A stretch of 64,000 nucleotides of DNA, taken from positions 8,618,001-8,682,000 of the forward strand of contig NZ_CP108383.1 of the NCBI RefSeq assembly GCF_035958815.1, in the 5' to 3' direction. Position numbers and translations under genes: made by a program. Under the pieces are notes generated by a model. The model had not been told where the DNA came from. It saw only the letters and a list, made by a program, of their open reading frames with translations, and did not search any database. Below, one piece after another: positions 16,795 to 25,024 of this stretch. The DNA is from Nocardia sp. NBC_01327 (lineage in GTDB: Bacteria > Actinomycetota > Actinomycetes > Mycobacteriales > Mycobacteriaceae). How positions within the stretch are numbered: position 1 is the first letter of the stretch; every line of letters starts with the position of its first letter.

Positions 16795-17285
16795 GCCGGA
16801 CGATCGGGCTGATCTGGGCCCAGACCCCGGACGGGGTGATCGGTCTGGACAACACCATTCCCTGGCGGGTTCCGGAGGATATGGCGCATTTCAAGGACGT
16901 CACCTGGGGCCATCCGGTGGTCATGGGCCGGCGTACCTGGGATTCTCTGCCCACCCGATTCCGGCCGCTGGACGGACGCCGAAATATTGTCGTGACGAGA
17001 CAAACAGACTGGTCCGATGAAGGCGCTGACCGGGCGAGCTCGCTCGAGGATGGGCTCGAGACCAGTGGAACCGGCACCGTGTGGATCATGGGCGGCGGCG
17101 AAATCTACCGCGCCGCAATGCCGTTCGCCACCGAACTGATGATCACCGAGGTCGACTCGAATGTGGCCGGCGATTGCTATGCGCCCAGCATCGGGCCGGA
17201 ATGGTCGGCGGGGGAAGACCCGTGGCGCGAGTCGTCGACAGGCTTGCGATTTCGCTTCCGCCGTTATACGAGGCACGACGTATAA
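16791..17285 (+). CDS. folA: Dihydrofolate reductase
   Basis: A 164-residue DHFR that reduces the dihydrofolate made by ThyA back to tetrahydrofolate with NADPH. The N-terminus SRTIGLIWAQTPDGVIGLDN, IPWRVPEDMAHFK (with the substrate-binding Asp), VMGRRTWDSLP and WIMGGGEIYRAAMPFA are the diagnostic family motifs in order, with ITEVDSNVAGDCYAP after them. GTG at 16791 overlaps the thyA stop by 4 nt (GTGA), so expression is coupled to thyA. It is the target of trimethoprim in related organisms. A gap of 124 nt follows before the cupin gene. Confidence 0.95.
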   Translation: MSRTIGLIWAQTPDGVIGLDNTIPWRVPEDMAHFKDVTWGHPVVMGRRTWDSLPTRFRPLDGRRNIVVTRQTDWSDEGADRASSLEDGLETSGTGTVWIMGGGEIYRAAMPFATELMITEVDSNVAGDCYAPSIGPEWSAGEDPWRESSTGLRFRFRRYTRHDV

Positions 17286-17409
17286 CGCGAACATCCCGCA
17301 AGCGCAGGGAGGTGGAAGCGCCAGTAATTCCTCGGCACGAACGGCGAATCTGCCGATCACGCCGGAAGGTGTCCGGCATACTCACGGATATCCCGGCGAA
17401 AGGCAGTCC

Positions 17410-17736
17410 ATGGACAAGAAATCGCTGACCGCGGTCGCGCGCCAGCAGCTGAAGCTGGCCGCAACCGCCTCGAGCGGACGCAGTTCGGTGACCATCTACG
17501 GGGGCCACGCACACAGCCTCCGCCAGACGGTGATCGCCATGACGGCGGGGCAGAGCCTCGCGGAACATGAGAATCCGGGCGAGGCGACCATGGTCGTGCT
17601 CAGTGGGGTGCTGGCTCTGATCAGCGGCACCAACGAGTGGAAAGGCTCGGCGGGAGATCTACTGGTGATCCCCGACGCGCGGCACAGCGTGAAGGCCATC
17701 GACGATGTGGCCTTCCTGCTCACGGTGGCCAAATAG
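17410..17736 (+). CDS. Small cupin-domain protein
   Basis: A 108-residue single-domain cupin. The barrel motifs are visible as AGQSLAEHENPGEATMVVLSG (motif 1, with His and Glu) and GDLLVIPDARHSVKAIDDVAF (motif 2, with His), suggesting a metal site. Small cupins of this type are often sensors or protect against oxidants, but no function is assigned. ATG at 17410 is used: AAAGG lies about 8 nt upstream, and the in-frame codons further upstream are not protein-like. It precedes the DyP peroxidase gene by 78 nt on the same strand; a link to the nanocompartment is possible but not shown. Confidence 0.85.
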   Translation: MDKKSLTAVARQQLKLAATASSGRSSVTIYGGHAHSLRQTVIAMTAGQSLAEHENPGEATMVVLSGVLALISGTNEWKGSAGDLLVIPDARHSVKAIDDVAFLLTVAK

Positions 17737-17801
17737 CGAATACCGGGCGCCGAATAGCTGACACAGGGCTACCGGGCGACCGGTATGTCCGACGCGGCCT
17801 C

Positions 17802-17807
17802 TAGGCT
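17802..17807 (+). promoter_or_regulatory. Leaderless -10 of the DyP-encapsulin operon
   Basis: TAGGCT, 7 nt before the ATG at 17815. The intervening GGAG could alternatively act as a close ribosome binding site. Confidence 0.45.
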
Positions 17808-17814
17808 GGAGCCC

Positions 17815-18825
17815 ATGGGTGAGCCGCAGCCGCTTCTCGATCCGCTTACGCCCGCCGCGCTCTTCCTCGTCGCGACAATCGATGAGGGCGGCGAGGCGGC
17901 GGTACGCGATCTACTCGCAGAACTACCCGGTCTGCGCCGCTCCGTCGGCTTCCGGGTACCCGGCGCGGGGCTCGGGTGTATCACGAGCATCGGTTCCGCT
18001 GCCTGGGATCGACTCTTCGCCGGGCCCAAACCCGCTGAGCTGCACGAGTTTCCGGGGTACGTCGGGGACAGGCATCAGGCTCCGGTCACACCGGGCGATC
18101 TGCTCTTCCATATCAAGGCCCAGAACCAGGACGCGTGCTTCGAACTGGCGATGGCGGTGGCAGACCGGCTTTCCGGCGCCGTCACCATTGTCGATCAGAC
18201 CGTCGGCTTCCGATATTTCGAACAGCGCGATCTGCTCGGATTCGTGGACGGCACCGAGAATCCCGAGGGCCGGCTCGCGGTGTCGGCCGCGCTGATCGGC
18301 GAGGCGGATGCCGAGTTCGCCGGTGGCAGTTATGTAATCGTGCAGAAGTATCTGCACAATCTCGCCGACTGGAAGGCCCTGTCCGTCGAGGAGCAGGAGC
18401 GGGTGATCGGCCGCACCAAGGCCGATGACTTCGAACTCTCCGATGCGGCCAAACCGGCGAATTCCCATGTGGCCGTGAATGATCAAGATGACAATGGAAC
18501 CATCCTGCGCGCGAATATGCCGTTCGGCAGTGTGATGGACGGCGAGTTCGGCACCTACTACGTCGCCTACGCCGCCACCCCGGCCGTGACCGAGCTGATG
18601 CTCGAGCGCATGTTCCTGGGCACCCCCGACGCCGCGTACGACCGCATCCTGGATTTCTCCACCGCCGTCACCGGCACGCTGTTCTTCACCCCGTCCGCGG
18701 GGTTCTTCGACGCGCTGCCGGACGCACCCGCGCCGGCGGCCGCGGAGGTCCCGGCATCCGTGGCAACCAATGGCGTTGTTTCCCAGGCTGGTTCCCTGGG
18801 TATCGGCACGTTGAAAAGGAGCTGA
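17815..18825 (+). CDS. Dye-decolorizing peroxidase with encapsulin-loading peptide
   Basis: A 336-residue DyP-type haem peroxidase (DypB branch). The haem-pocket signature GFVDGTENP holds the distal Asp. The proximal His is probably in NSHVAV and the distal Arg in LRANMPFG. It uses hydrogen peroxide to oxidise dyes and phenolics. The last residues, GSLGIGTLKRS, are a clear encapsulin cargo-loading peptide, separated from the domain by a flexible Ala/Pro-rich linker (about 295-325). The encapsulin gene starts 3 nt after the stop, so the enzyme is packaged inside that shell. This is the same arrangement as DypB-encapsulin of Rhodococcus and DyP-Cfp29 of Mycobacterium. Confidence 0.95.
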   Translation: MGEPQPLLDPLTPAALFLVATIDEGGEAAVRDLLAELPGLRRSVGFRVPGAGLGCITSIGSAAWDRLFAGPKPAELHEFPGYVGDRHQAPVTPGDLLFHIKAQNQDACFELAMAVADRLSGAVTIVDQTVGFRYFEQRDLLGFVDGTENPEGRLAVSAALIGEADAEFAGGSYVIVQKYLHNLADWKALSVEEQERVIGRTKADDFELSDAAKPANSHVAVNDQDDNGTILRANMPFGSVMDGEFGTYYVAYAATPAVTELMLERMFLGTPDAAYDRILDFSTAVTGTLFFTPSAGFFDALPDAPAPAAAEVPASVATNGVVSQAGSLGIGTLKRS

Positions 18826-18828
18826 AAT

Positions 18829-19626
18829 ATGAACAATCTGCACCGCGAACTCGCGCCGATCACCGCCGCCGCCTGGACGGCGATCGAGCAGGAGGCGACA
18901 CGCACCTTCAAGCGGCACATCGCCGGTCGCCGCGTGGTCGATGTCTCCGGCCCGCACGGCACCGACTACTCCGCGGTCGGCCTGGGACGCACCACCGCCA
19001 TCGGCTCGCCCGGTGAGGGGGTGCAGGCCCGCCAGCGCGTGGTGCTGCCCCTGGTGGAACTGCGTGTCCCCTTCAAGCTTTCGCGTGCGGAGCTCGACGA
19101 TGTGGAGCGCGGCGCGCAGGACACCGATCTGGAGGCCGTGAAGGATGCGGCCAAGAAGATCGCCTTCGCCGAGGACCATGCCATTTTCGAGGCCTACCCG
19201 GCCGCGGGCATTGTCGGCGTCCGCGCCGCCACCTCCAATGAGCCGGTGAAACTGCCGACCGATCCGCGCCTGGTTCCGGAAGCGGTGGCGCAGGCGCTGA
19301 GCGAGCTGCGGCTCGCGGGTGTGGACGGCCCGTATTCGGCGCTGCTGTCCGCGGATCTCTACACCGCGGTCAGCGAGACCTCCGATCACGGCCACCCGAT
19401 CCGCACGCATATCGAGCGGCTGATCGACGGCGACATCATCTGGGCCCCGGCCATCGACGGCGCTTTTGTGCTCTCCACCCGCGGCGGCGATTTCGATCTG
19501 CAGATCGGCCAGGACCTGTCCATCGGCTATCTGTCGCACGATGCCGAGTCCGTCGAGCTGTACTTCCAGGAGAGCCTGACCTTCGTGGTCTACACCGCCG
19601 AAGCCGCAGTCGCACTGGAGGCGTGA
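18829..19626 (+). CDS. enc: Family 1 encapsulin shell protein (Cfp29/linocin-like)
   Basis: A 265-residue HK97-fold capsid-like protein. MNNLHRELAPITAAAWTAIEQEA, GRRVVDVSGPHGTDYSAV and the C-terminal VELYFQESLTFVVYTAEAAVALEA are the characteristic encapsulin segments. Length and close linkage to DyP place it in the group of Cfp29 and Brevibacterium linocin, whose 60 subunits make a shell about 24 nm wide. The N-terminal helix binds the cargo peptide on the inner face. AAAAGGAGCTG lies just before the ATG, and the 3 nt gap to the DyP gene implies one transcript. The operon likely serves in oxidative stress defence. Confidence 0.96.
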   Translation: MNNLHRELAPITAAAWTAIEQEATRTFKRHIAGRRVVDVSGPHGTDYSAVGLGRTTAIGSPGEGVQARQRVVLPLVELRVPFKLSRAELDDVERGAQDTDLEAVKDAAKKIAFAEDHAIFEAYPAAGIVGVRAATSNEPVKLPTDPRLVPEAVAQALSELRLAGVDGPYSALLSADLYTAVSETSDHGHPIRTHIERLIDGDIIWAPAIDGAFVLSTRGGDFDLQIGQDLSIGYLSHDAESVELYFQESLTFVVYTAEAAVALEA

Positions 19627-19741
19627 GCGCGCGCCCATCCGCCGGTAACCCGTATCGCTGGAGGCAAGACCACACCGAGAGGTACGGTGACGCGCAGCAA
19701 CGTGCGGGAGGCGGGTCGACGATGGTGCGCGGGGAATGACG

Positions 19742-20266
19742 ATGGTGCGGGCCGGCGTGGTGCCCGGGCGTCGTGCCGTGTTCTACGGAATCGCGGGACT
19801 GTTGGTGACGTCCGGGATCGTGGCCGTCACCATCGGGGTATTCGGGCTGAACCGGGTGTTCACGGGGATCCTGCTGGGCGTCGCGGCCGGAGTGGGACTG
19901 CTGTTCCTGCTGTTCGCGCGGGACGGGGTGGTGCTGACCGATCAGTCGATCGTGCGGCGGACGCCGTGGGGCGCGGCCACCATCGACTGGGATCGGGTGG
20001 TGGCGGGCCGCTTCGCGCTGGACGAAAAGTCGCGCTGGTCCCTGGCTTTGGACCTGAACGGCGGCGACGAACAGCACGGGGAACTGGTGCTGCTGTCCAT
20101 TCCGCCGGTGCAGCGGCCCATTGCGAATGCCTACGATATGCGCAAGCGCGAGCAGGTCAATGAGATTCGAAGCATTCTGCGCCGCAAGCAGATTCCGGTG
20201 ATCCTGCTCCCGGAGATCGCCGAGGCGCTCACCCAGCATTGGCGGCTGGCTCCGCCCACCCGCTGA
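19742..20266 (+). CDS. Two-helix membrane protein with PH-like domain
   Basis: About 174 residues. Two adjacent transmembrane helices are seen near the N-terminus (AVFYGIAGLLVTSGIVAVTIGV and TGILLGVAAGVGLLFLLFA). They are followed by a cytoplasmic bacterial PH-like region (DGVVLTDQSIVRRTPWGAATIDWDRVVAGRF) and a C-terminal helical segment. Small actinobacterial proteins of this build have no known role. I chose ATG at 19742, which has GGGGA 6 nt upstream; the ATG two codons earlier at 19736 has no usable spacing. It follows the encapsulin gene on the same strand, but 115 nt apart. Confidence 0.8.
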   Translation: MVRAGVVPGRRAVFYGIAGLLVTSGIVAVTIGVFGLNRVFTGILLGVAAGVGLLFLLFARDGVVLTDQSIVRRTPWGAATIDWDRVVAGRFALDEKSRWSLALDLNGGDEQHGELVLLSIPPVQRPIANAYDMRKREQVNEIRSILRRKQIPVILLPEIAEALTQHWRLAPPTR

Positions 20267-20305
20267 GACCGCGCCCACCCGCCGAGGCCGCGCGCAGCGG
20301 CTGGG

Positions 20306-20311
20306 TAGGGT
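20306..20311 (+). promoter_or_regulatory. Leaderless -10 of the NUDIX gene
   Basis: TAGGGT, then exactly 7 nt, then the GTG at 20319. One of the clearest examples of the pattern in the window. Confidence 0.55.
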
Positions 20312-20318
20312 GTTGGCC

Positions 20319-20717
20319 GTGATTCGCACAGCGGCACTGGCATACATTCGGGATCGTCGTCTGCTGCAGACCAGGTCCACCGGCAAGGACGTCTTCTACA
20401 TGGCGGGCGGCAAGATCGATCCGGGCGAGACCCCGGAATCGGCGCTGCACCGCGAGATTCGCGAGGAGCTCGGCGTCGGCGCCACCGAGGTCGCCGAACT
20501 CGGCGTCTTCGAGGCGGAAGCCTTCGGCCACGCGCCCGGCACCCGGCTGCACATGACCTGCTTCCTCGGCGAGCTCACCGCCGACCCCTTCCCCTCCGGC
20601 GAGATCGCCGAACTGCGCTACTTCACGCTCGCCGAATACACGGCCATGCCGCACGTCGCTCCCGGCTCGCTGCTGGTGTTCCAGCGGCTGCACACGCTGG
20701 GCCTCATCGACGCATAG
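20319..20717 (+). CDS. NUDIX hydrolase
   Basis: A 132-residue single-domain NUDIX protein. The complete NUDIX box, G-x5-E-x7-REUxEExGU, is GGKIDPGETPESALHREIRE followed by ELGVG (about residues 29-53), with the metal-binding Glu residues intact. These enzymes cleave nucleoside diphosphates linked to another moiety; the substrate is unknown. GTG at 20319 is supported by the leaderless -10; a GTG three codons earlier (20310) overlaps that -10. The stop codon lies at the left edge of a 16 bp tandem repeat. Confidence 0.9.
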   Translation: MIRTAALAYIRDRRLLQTRSTGKDVFYMAGGKIDPGETPESALHREIREELGVGATEVAELGVFEAEAFGHAPGTRLHMTCFLGELTADPFPSGEIAELRYFTLAEYTAMPHVAPGSLLVFQRLHTLGLIDA

Positions 20718-20779
20718 CTGTTCCCGATCGACGCTGTTCCGATCGACGCTGTTCCCGATCGACGCTGTTCGTGATCGAC
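20717..20779 (+). repeat. Four-copy 15-16 bp tandem repeat after the NUDIX gene
   Basis: Four head-to-tail copies of GCTGTTCCCGATCGAC: 20717-20732, 20733-20747 (one C missing), 20748-20763 and 20764-20779 (CC changed to GT). The array begins at the last base of the NUDIX stop and lies in the gap before the convergent exporter gene. Slipped-strand duplication is the simplest origin. Confidence 0.85.
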
Positions 20780-20825
20780 GCGGGGCTGGGCCGCATCGAA
20801 CGCAGAGTCGTTGCGGCGCAGCCAC

Positions 20826-22460
20826 TTACTCGTCCGAAACGGCTTCCGACTCGGTGATCGCGGGAGCTTCCGGAGCCCGATAGGGGATGCGCGTGGCGGC
20901 CGCCAGCCCGAGCATCAGGAAGATCGCCGCGGCCAGCAGGGTGGTGCGCGTGGCATCGGTGAAGCCACGGGCCAGCGCGTCCACGACCGCCGTCGCGCCC
21001 TCGTGATCGCGCAGTCCGGAGATGGTGCCACCGGCGGATTCCCGGGTGGCGGTCGAGAGCGTGTCGGCGGATGCGGCGGGCAGATCCTTGACGCCGGCCA
21101 GTCGATCGGGCAGTTCGTGGCCGAGTCCGACCGAGAGCAGCGCGCCGACCACGGCGATGCCGAAGGCCGAGCCGATCTGCCGGATGGTGCTCTGGGTGGC
21201 CGAACCCTGTCCGGAATTCTCCGGCGGCACATCGGCCAGCACCACACCGGTCAGCTGCGCGGAGGCCAGGCCCAATCCGACGCCGTAGACGGCCAGCAGC
21301 GCCGCGAGCCACCAGGCGGAGATGTGCGGGGTCACGAACAGCGCTGTGAGCGCCACGGCGACGGCCTCGAAGCCCAGGCCGAGTTGCACGATCCGCACCG
21401 CGCCGAGCCGCCGCACGAGGCCCTCCGCGATCCCGGCGGCGAGGAAGGCGCCCGCGGCCATGGCCGCGAGCACATAACCGGCCCCGAGCGTCGAGAGTCC
21501 GAGCACGTTCACCAGGAACAGCGGCAGCACGAACAGCAGCCCGAATTCGCCCAGAGCGACCGCGAACGCGGTCACATTGCCCCACCGGAAGCTGGGGATT
21601 CGGAACAGTCCGGGATCCAGCAGCGCCGAGCGCCGAATCAGATTGCGGTGCTGCTCCCACCGCAGGAAGAGCACCAGCGCCAGCACCGCGAGCGCCAGAA
21701 TGACCGGGATCGGCGAGATGATCGCGGTCTTGGACCAGGTGAATCCGGCCAGCGGGAATTCCCGCAGCGGCCGCCACCAGCCGTAGGTCGAGCCCTCGAT
21801 GAGCGCGAACACCAGCAGGGCGAAACCGACCGCGCTGAGCAGGAATCCGTCCACATCGAGTCCGGGTGCGGTCTTGCCCATCTTGGTCTCGGGCACGAAC
21901 AGCAGCAGTCCGACGAGTACGACCGCCCCCAGCGGCAGGTTGACCAGGAAGATCCACGGCCAGGTGTAGTAGGTGGTGAGCCAGCCGCCGAGCAGCGGCC
22001 CGATGGCGGCGACGCCGGAGATGACCGAGCCCCACACCGCGAAGGCGATGATCCGATCCCGCCCGCGAAACAGGGCGTTCATCGTGGCGAGCGTGCCCGG
22101 CATGACCGCGGCCGCGCCGACGCCCTGCACGATGCGGCCCCACAGCAGCGGCCAGGCGCTGGTGGCGGAGGCGGCGAGCACGCTGCCCGCGAGGAATACC
22201 AGCACGCCGAGCGCGAACATCTTGCGGCGCCCGAGCCGATCGCCCAGCCGTCCGGCGGTGATCAGCAGAGCCGCGAGCACCACCGCGTAAATGCTGGTAA
22301 CCCATTGCGCCTGAGTGAAATTGAGACTCAGGTCGGCAATGATGACCGGCAGTGAGACGGAGACGATGGTGCCGTCGAGCACCACCATGGACAGGCCCAG
22401 AGCCAGTACGCCGAGCGCGAGCCATTTCTTGCGACCCAGGTCGAGCTGCACTTCCGTCAT
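20826..22460 (-). CDS. DHA2-type MFS drug exporter (EmrB/QacA family)
   Basis: A 544-residue proton-driven transporter with about 14 transmembrane helices. The first helix carries motif D1 (LGLSMVVLDGTIVSVSLPVI). Motif A is GRLGDRLGRRKMFALG between helices 2 and 3, and motif C-like SVISGVAAIGPLLGGWL marks it as an exporter. Such proteins expel drugs, dyes or bile-like compounds. I start at ATG 22460, with AGGAG 7 nt upstream; the 25 codons before it look like leader. A perfect 12 bp palindrome sits 20 nt upstream and may be the operator. No regulator gene is adjacent. Confidence 0.93.
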   Translation of the reverse strand: MTEVQLDLGRKKWLALGVLALGLSMVVLDGTIVSVSLPVIIADLSLNFTQAQWVTSIYAVVLAALLITAGRLGDRLGRRKMFALGVLVFLAGSVLAASATSAWPLLWGRIVQGVGAAAVMPGTLATMNALFRGRDRIIAFAVWGSVISGVAAIGPLLGGWLTTYYTWPWIFLVNLPLGAVVLVGLLLFVPETKMGKTAPGLDVDGFLLSAVGFALLVFALIEGSTYGWWRPLREFPLAGFTWSKTAIISPIPVILALAVLALVLFLRWEQHRNLIRRSALLDPGLFRIPSFRWGNVTAFAVALGEFGLLFVLPLFLVNVLGLSTLGAGYVLAAMAAGAFLAAGIAEGLVRRLGAVRIVQLGLGFEAVAVALTALFVTPHISAWWLAALLAVYGVGLGLASAQLTGVVLADVPPENSGQGSATQSTIRQIGSAFGIAVVGALLSVGLGHELPDRLAGVKDLPAASADTLSTATRESAGGTISGLRDHEGATAVVDALARGFTDATRTTLLAAAIFLMLGLAAATRIPYRAPEAPAITESEAVSDE

Positions 22461-22480
22461 CCGTCGCTCCTGCCGCACAG

Positions 22481-22492
22481 GGACAGCTGTCC
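22481..22492. promoter_or_regulatory. Perfect palindrome upstream of the exporter gene
   Basis: GGACAGCTGTCC, a perfect 12 bp inverted repeat, centred about 27 nt before the exporter's ATG. Its position in the probable 5' leader suits a repressor site. Confidence 0.4.
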
Positions 22493-22852
22493 GAAGAATC
22501 CGGTCTGTATCGATAGCCGTTCGGGTGCCGAACAACCGTTACTCAGTGTAGGTCGAAGGGTGTGGGCAGCGACCCAAGGTAGCCGAACCGTTCCTAGAAT
22601 CGCGGATATCACCAGGTCTGAATACAAATATGAACTCAGCGAGGCCTATCCGATACGGCGCGTCTGCACATTTCTGTCCTACCGCTGAATATTTGCTGAA
22701 TCGAGGAATCTGCGGCCGGCGAACAACCGGCACCAGGTCTTCGCCCCGCAGTCGGCTCGCGGCATTGCCGACCGGCCGGGACGGCCGTTCGGCGGCGTAT
22801 TGCGAGTTGCTCTCGCCGGTATCGAAGCGGGACAGCCGATGTCCGAATCGGA

Positions 22853-22858
22853 TACGTT
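22853..22858 (+). promoter_or_regulatory. Leaderless -10 of the TerD-like gene
   Basis: TACGTT, 7 nt before the GTG at 22866. Confidence 0.45.
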
Positions 22859-22865
22859 TGAAGCT

Positions 22866-24992
22866 GTGTCGATGATGAAGGGTTCCAACGTTCCGGTGGC
22901 GGCGACCGCGGTACGGGTCGAGCTGGGGTGGCAGTCGGGTCCCGGCGTTCCGGACGCCGATGCGTCAGCATTGCTGCTGGCCGGGGGCCGGGTGCGGTCG
23001 GACAGCGATTTCGTCTTCTATAACCAGCCGGTGCACGGATCGGGGGCGGTGCGGCACGAGGGCAAGCAGCAGGGGCCGCAGGTCACCGATGTGCTCTCGG
23101 TGAATCTGGGGCAGGTCGAGCCGCAGATCGAAACCATCGTCATCGCCGCGTCCTCGGACGGCGGCACCTTCGCCCAGTTACCCGGACTGCATGTGCGCCT
23201 GGTGGATACCGGCAGCGGCGCGGAGCTGGCGCGCTTCGACAGCACCGACGCCTCGTCGGAAACCGCGTTCGTCCTCGGCGAGCTGTACCGCCGCCAGGGC
23301 GCCTGGAAGTTCCGCGCCGTAGGCCAGGGCTATGCGACCGGACTGGCAGGCCTCGCAAGCGATTTCGGCATCACTGTCGACGACGCCCCCGCACCGCAAT
23401 CCCAGACTTCGCAGCCCGCGCCCCAAACTCCCCCGCAGCCCGCACCCGTCACGCCTTCCCAAACCACACCCCCCGCATTCCCGCCCGCCGCACCCCCGCT
23501 GCCGCCGACCGGTTCGCCGTCCTACGGCACTCCCCAGCCCACCGGTTCGCCGTCGCACGCTGCGCCGCCGTCAACCGGTTCGTCACCGTATGCCGCTCCG
23601 CCCCAGCCGAATTACGCAGCGCCACAGGGCCACAACCCGCAGCAGCCCACGCCGCCGACCCAATTCGGCCGGCCCGCCCCAGGCCAATACCCGCCGCCTC
23701 CCGGACAGTACGGCTCACCGCCACCCGGCCAATACACGGATCCCGCAGGACAATACGGTTCGCCACCGCCCGCCGGGCAATATCCGGACCCCGCGGCACA
23801 GTACGGTTCTCCCCCTCCCACAGGGCCGCCCGCTGCGCAATATCCTCCGCCTCCCGGGCAGTATCCGGAACCACCTGCCGGTCAATACGGATCGCCCGCA
23901 GGGCAGTACCCACCACCGCCGGGGCAGTACGCGCCTCCTGCCGGGCAGTTCTCGGACCCGTCCGCCGCGCAGTACCCAGCACCTCCCGCTGGGCAATACG
24001 GGGCAGCCGGAGGGCAGTACCCACTCCCTCCCGGGTACTCGGAACAGCCTGCGGGGCAGTACCCGCCCGCCGGTCAGTACCCGCCACCGGCGGGGCAGTA
24101 TCCACCCGCGGCCGGGCAGTATCCCCCGCCCGCCGGGTACGCGGATCCGTCGTATTCGCCTGCGCCGGGCGGGTATCCGCCTCCGCCGCAGTTCGCGCCG
24201 CCCCCGCCGAATCAGTCGGGCGCGAATCCCATTCCGCCGCAGACATATCAGCCGGGGGATAGTCAGCCGCCCCCGCCGCCGTATCAGCAGGGCGCGAATC
24301 CGGTTCCACCGCAGCAGTTTCAGCAACCGCAGGGGCCAGGTGCGGCGCCGCGGGTGAATCTGGGCAAGATTTCGCTCACCAAGGACGCACCGGCGGTCTC
24401 GCTGACCAAGCAGGGTGCGACCGGCGGCATTATGCGGATCAATTTGAATTGGTCGGTGCCCGGCGCGACGAGCGGGCTGTTCGGTCGTAAGCGCGGCGGC
24501 AATGGCGGGCTGGATTTGGATCTGTGCTGCTTCTGGGAGTTGACCGACGGTTCCAAGGGCTGCATCAGCCCGCTCGACACCATGGGCAAACTGCAGCGCG
24601 CCCCGTTCATCGAGCTGGATCAGGATGATCGGACCGGGGCGAGCGCGACCGGCGAGAACCTGTCCATCAATCTCGATCACACCACCCAGTTCCGCCGCAT
24701 TCTGGTCTTCGCCTCGCTGTACGAGGGCGCGGAGGATTTCCGGGGCGTGCACGCCACCGCCACCCTCTACCCGCGTAATTCCCCGCCCATCGAAATCGAG
24801 GTCAGCGGCTGCGTCGACGACTCCCGCGAGATGGTGCTGGCGCTGATCGAGAACATCAACGGCGAGTTGGTGGTTCGGCGCGAGGGCACCTTCGTGCGCC
24901 CGCCGGACGGCCACCGCTTCTGGGGCAAGATCGCGGTGGATCAGGCTTACCGCTGGGAGCTGAAGTGGGGCACGTCGAAGGGCAAGTCCTAG
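22866..24992 (+). CDS. Two-domain TerD-like protein with long GQYP-rich linker
   Basis: A 708-residue protein with a TerD-type domain at each end. N-terminal domain about 8-175 (VRVELGWQSGPGVPDADASA, SDSDFVFYNQP, QVTDVLSVNLGQVEPQIETI). C-terminal domain about 520-705 (LNLNWS-type strand, LDLDLCCFWELTDGS, INLDHTTQFRRILVFASLYE). TerD domains bind calcium and belong to tellurite/stress-linked ter systems. Residues about 180-510 are a disordered linker of Pro, Gly, Gln and Tyr with some 25 GQY(P/G) units. The GTG at 22866 fits a leaderless start; ATGs at 22872 and 22875 are alternatives. No other ter genes are present. Function not assigned beyond the family. Confidence 0.88.
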   Translation: MSMMKGSNVPVAATAVRVELGWQSGPGVPDADASALLLAGGRVRSDSDFVFYNQPVHGSGAVRHEGKQQGPQVTDVLSVNLGQVEPQIETIVIAASSDGGTFAQLPGLHVRLVDTGSGAELARFDSTDASSETAFVLGELYRRQGAWKFRAVGQGYATGLAGLASDFGITVDDAPAPQSQTSQPAPQTPPQPAPVTPSQTTPPAFPPAAPPLPPTGSPSYGTPQPTGSPSHAAPPSTGSSPYAAPPQPNYAAPQGHNPQQPTPPTQFGRPAPGQYPPPPGQYGSPPPGQYTDPAGQYGSPPPAGQYPDPAAQYGSPPPTGPPAAQYPPPPGQYPEPPAGQYGSPAGQYPPPPGQYAPPAGQFSDPSAAQYPAPPAGQYGAAGGQYPLPPGYSEQPAGQYPPAGQYPPPAGQYPPAAGQYPPPAGYADPSYSPAPGGYPPPPQFAPPPPNQSGANPIPPQTYQPGDSQPPPPPYQQGANPVPPQQFQQPQGPGAAPRVNLGKISLTKDAPAVSLTKQGATGGIMRINLNWSVPGATSGLFGRKRGGNGGLDLDLCCFWELTDGSKGCISPLDTMGKLQRAPFIELDQDDRTGASATGENLSINLDHTTQFRRILVFASLYEGAEDFRGVHATATLYPRNSPPIEIEVSGCVDDSREMVLALIENINGELVVRREGTFVRPPDGHRFWGKIAVDQAYRWELKWGTSKGKS
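23640..24180 (+). repeat. Degenerate GQYP-coding repeat
   Basis: Imperfect 12-30 bp units coding Gly-Gln-Tyr-(Pro/Gly)-rich segments, such as PPPGQYGSPPPGQY. They form the linker of the TerD-like protein. Unit lengths and codons vary, so this is an old, drifting expansion. Confidence 0.7.
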
Positions 24993-25001
24993 CCACTGTG
25001 G

Positions 25002-25024
25002 ATCCCGGCCAAACATGCCGGGAT
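25002..25024. terminator. Hairpin between convergent genes
   Basis: ATCCCGGC, a 7 nt loop, then GCCGGGAT: a perfect 8 bp stem just after the TerD-like stop and before the TetR stop on the other strand. No T-run follows. It could end transcription from either side. Confidence 0.5.

Larger units (their letters stand above)
22461..22865. other. Divergent intergenic region, exporter/TerD-like gene
   Basis: About 400 bases between two divergent starts. No credible gene was seen. It holds the exporter's palindrome, a TATCGATA palindrome near 22508, and the -10 of the TerD-like gene. It is visibly less GC-rich than its neighbours. Confidence 0.5.
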
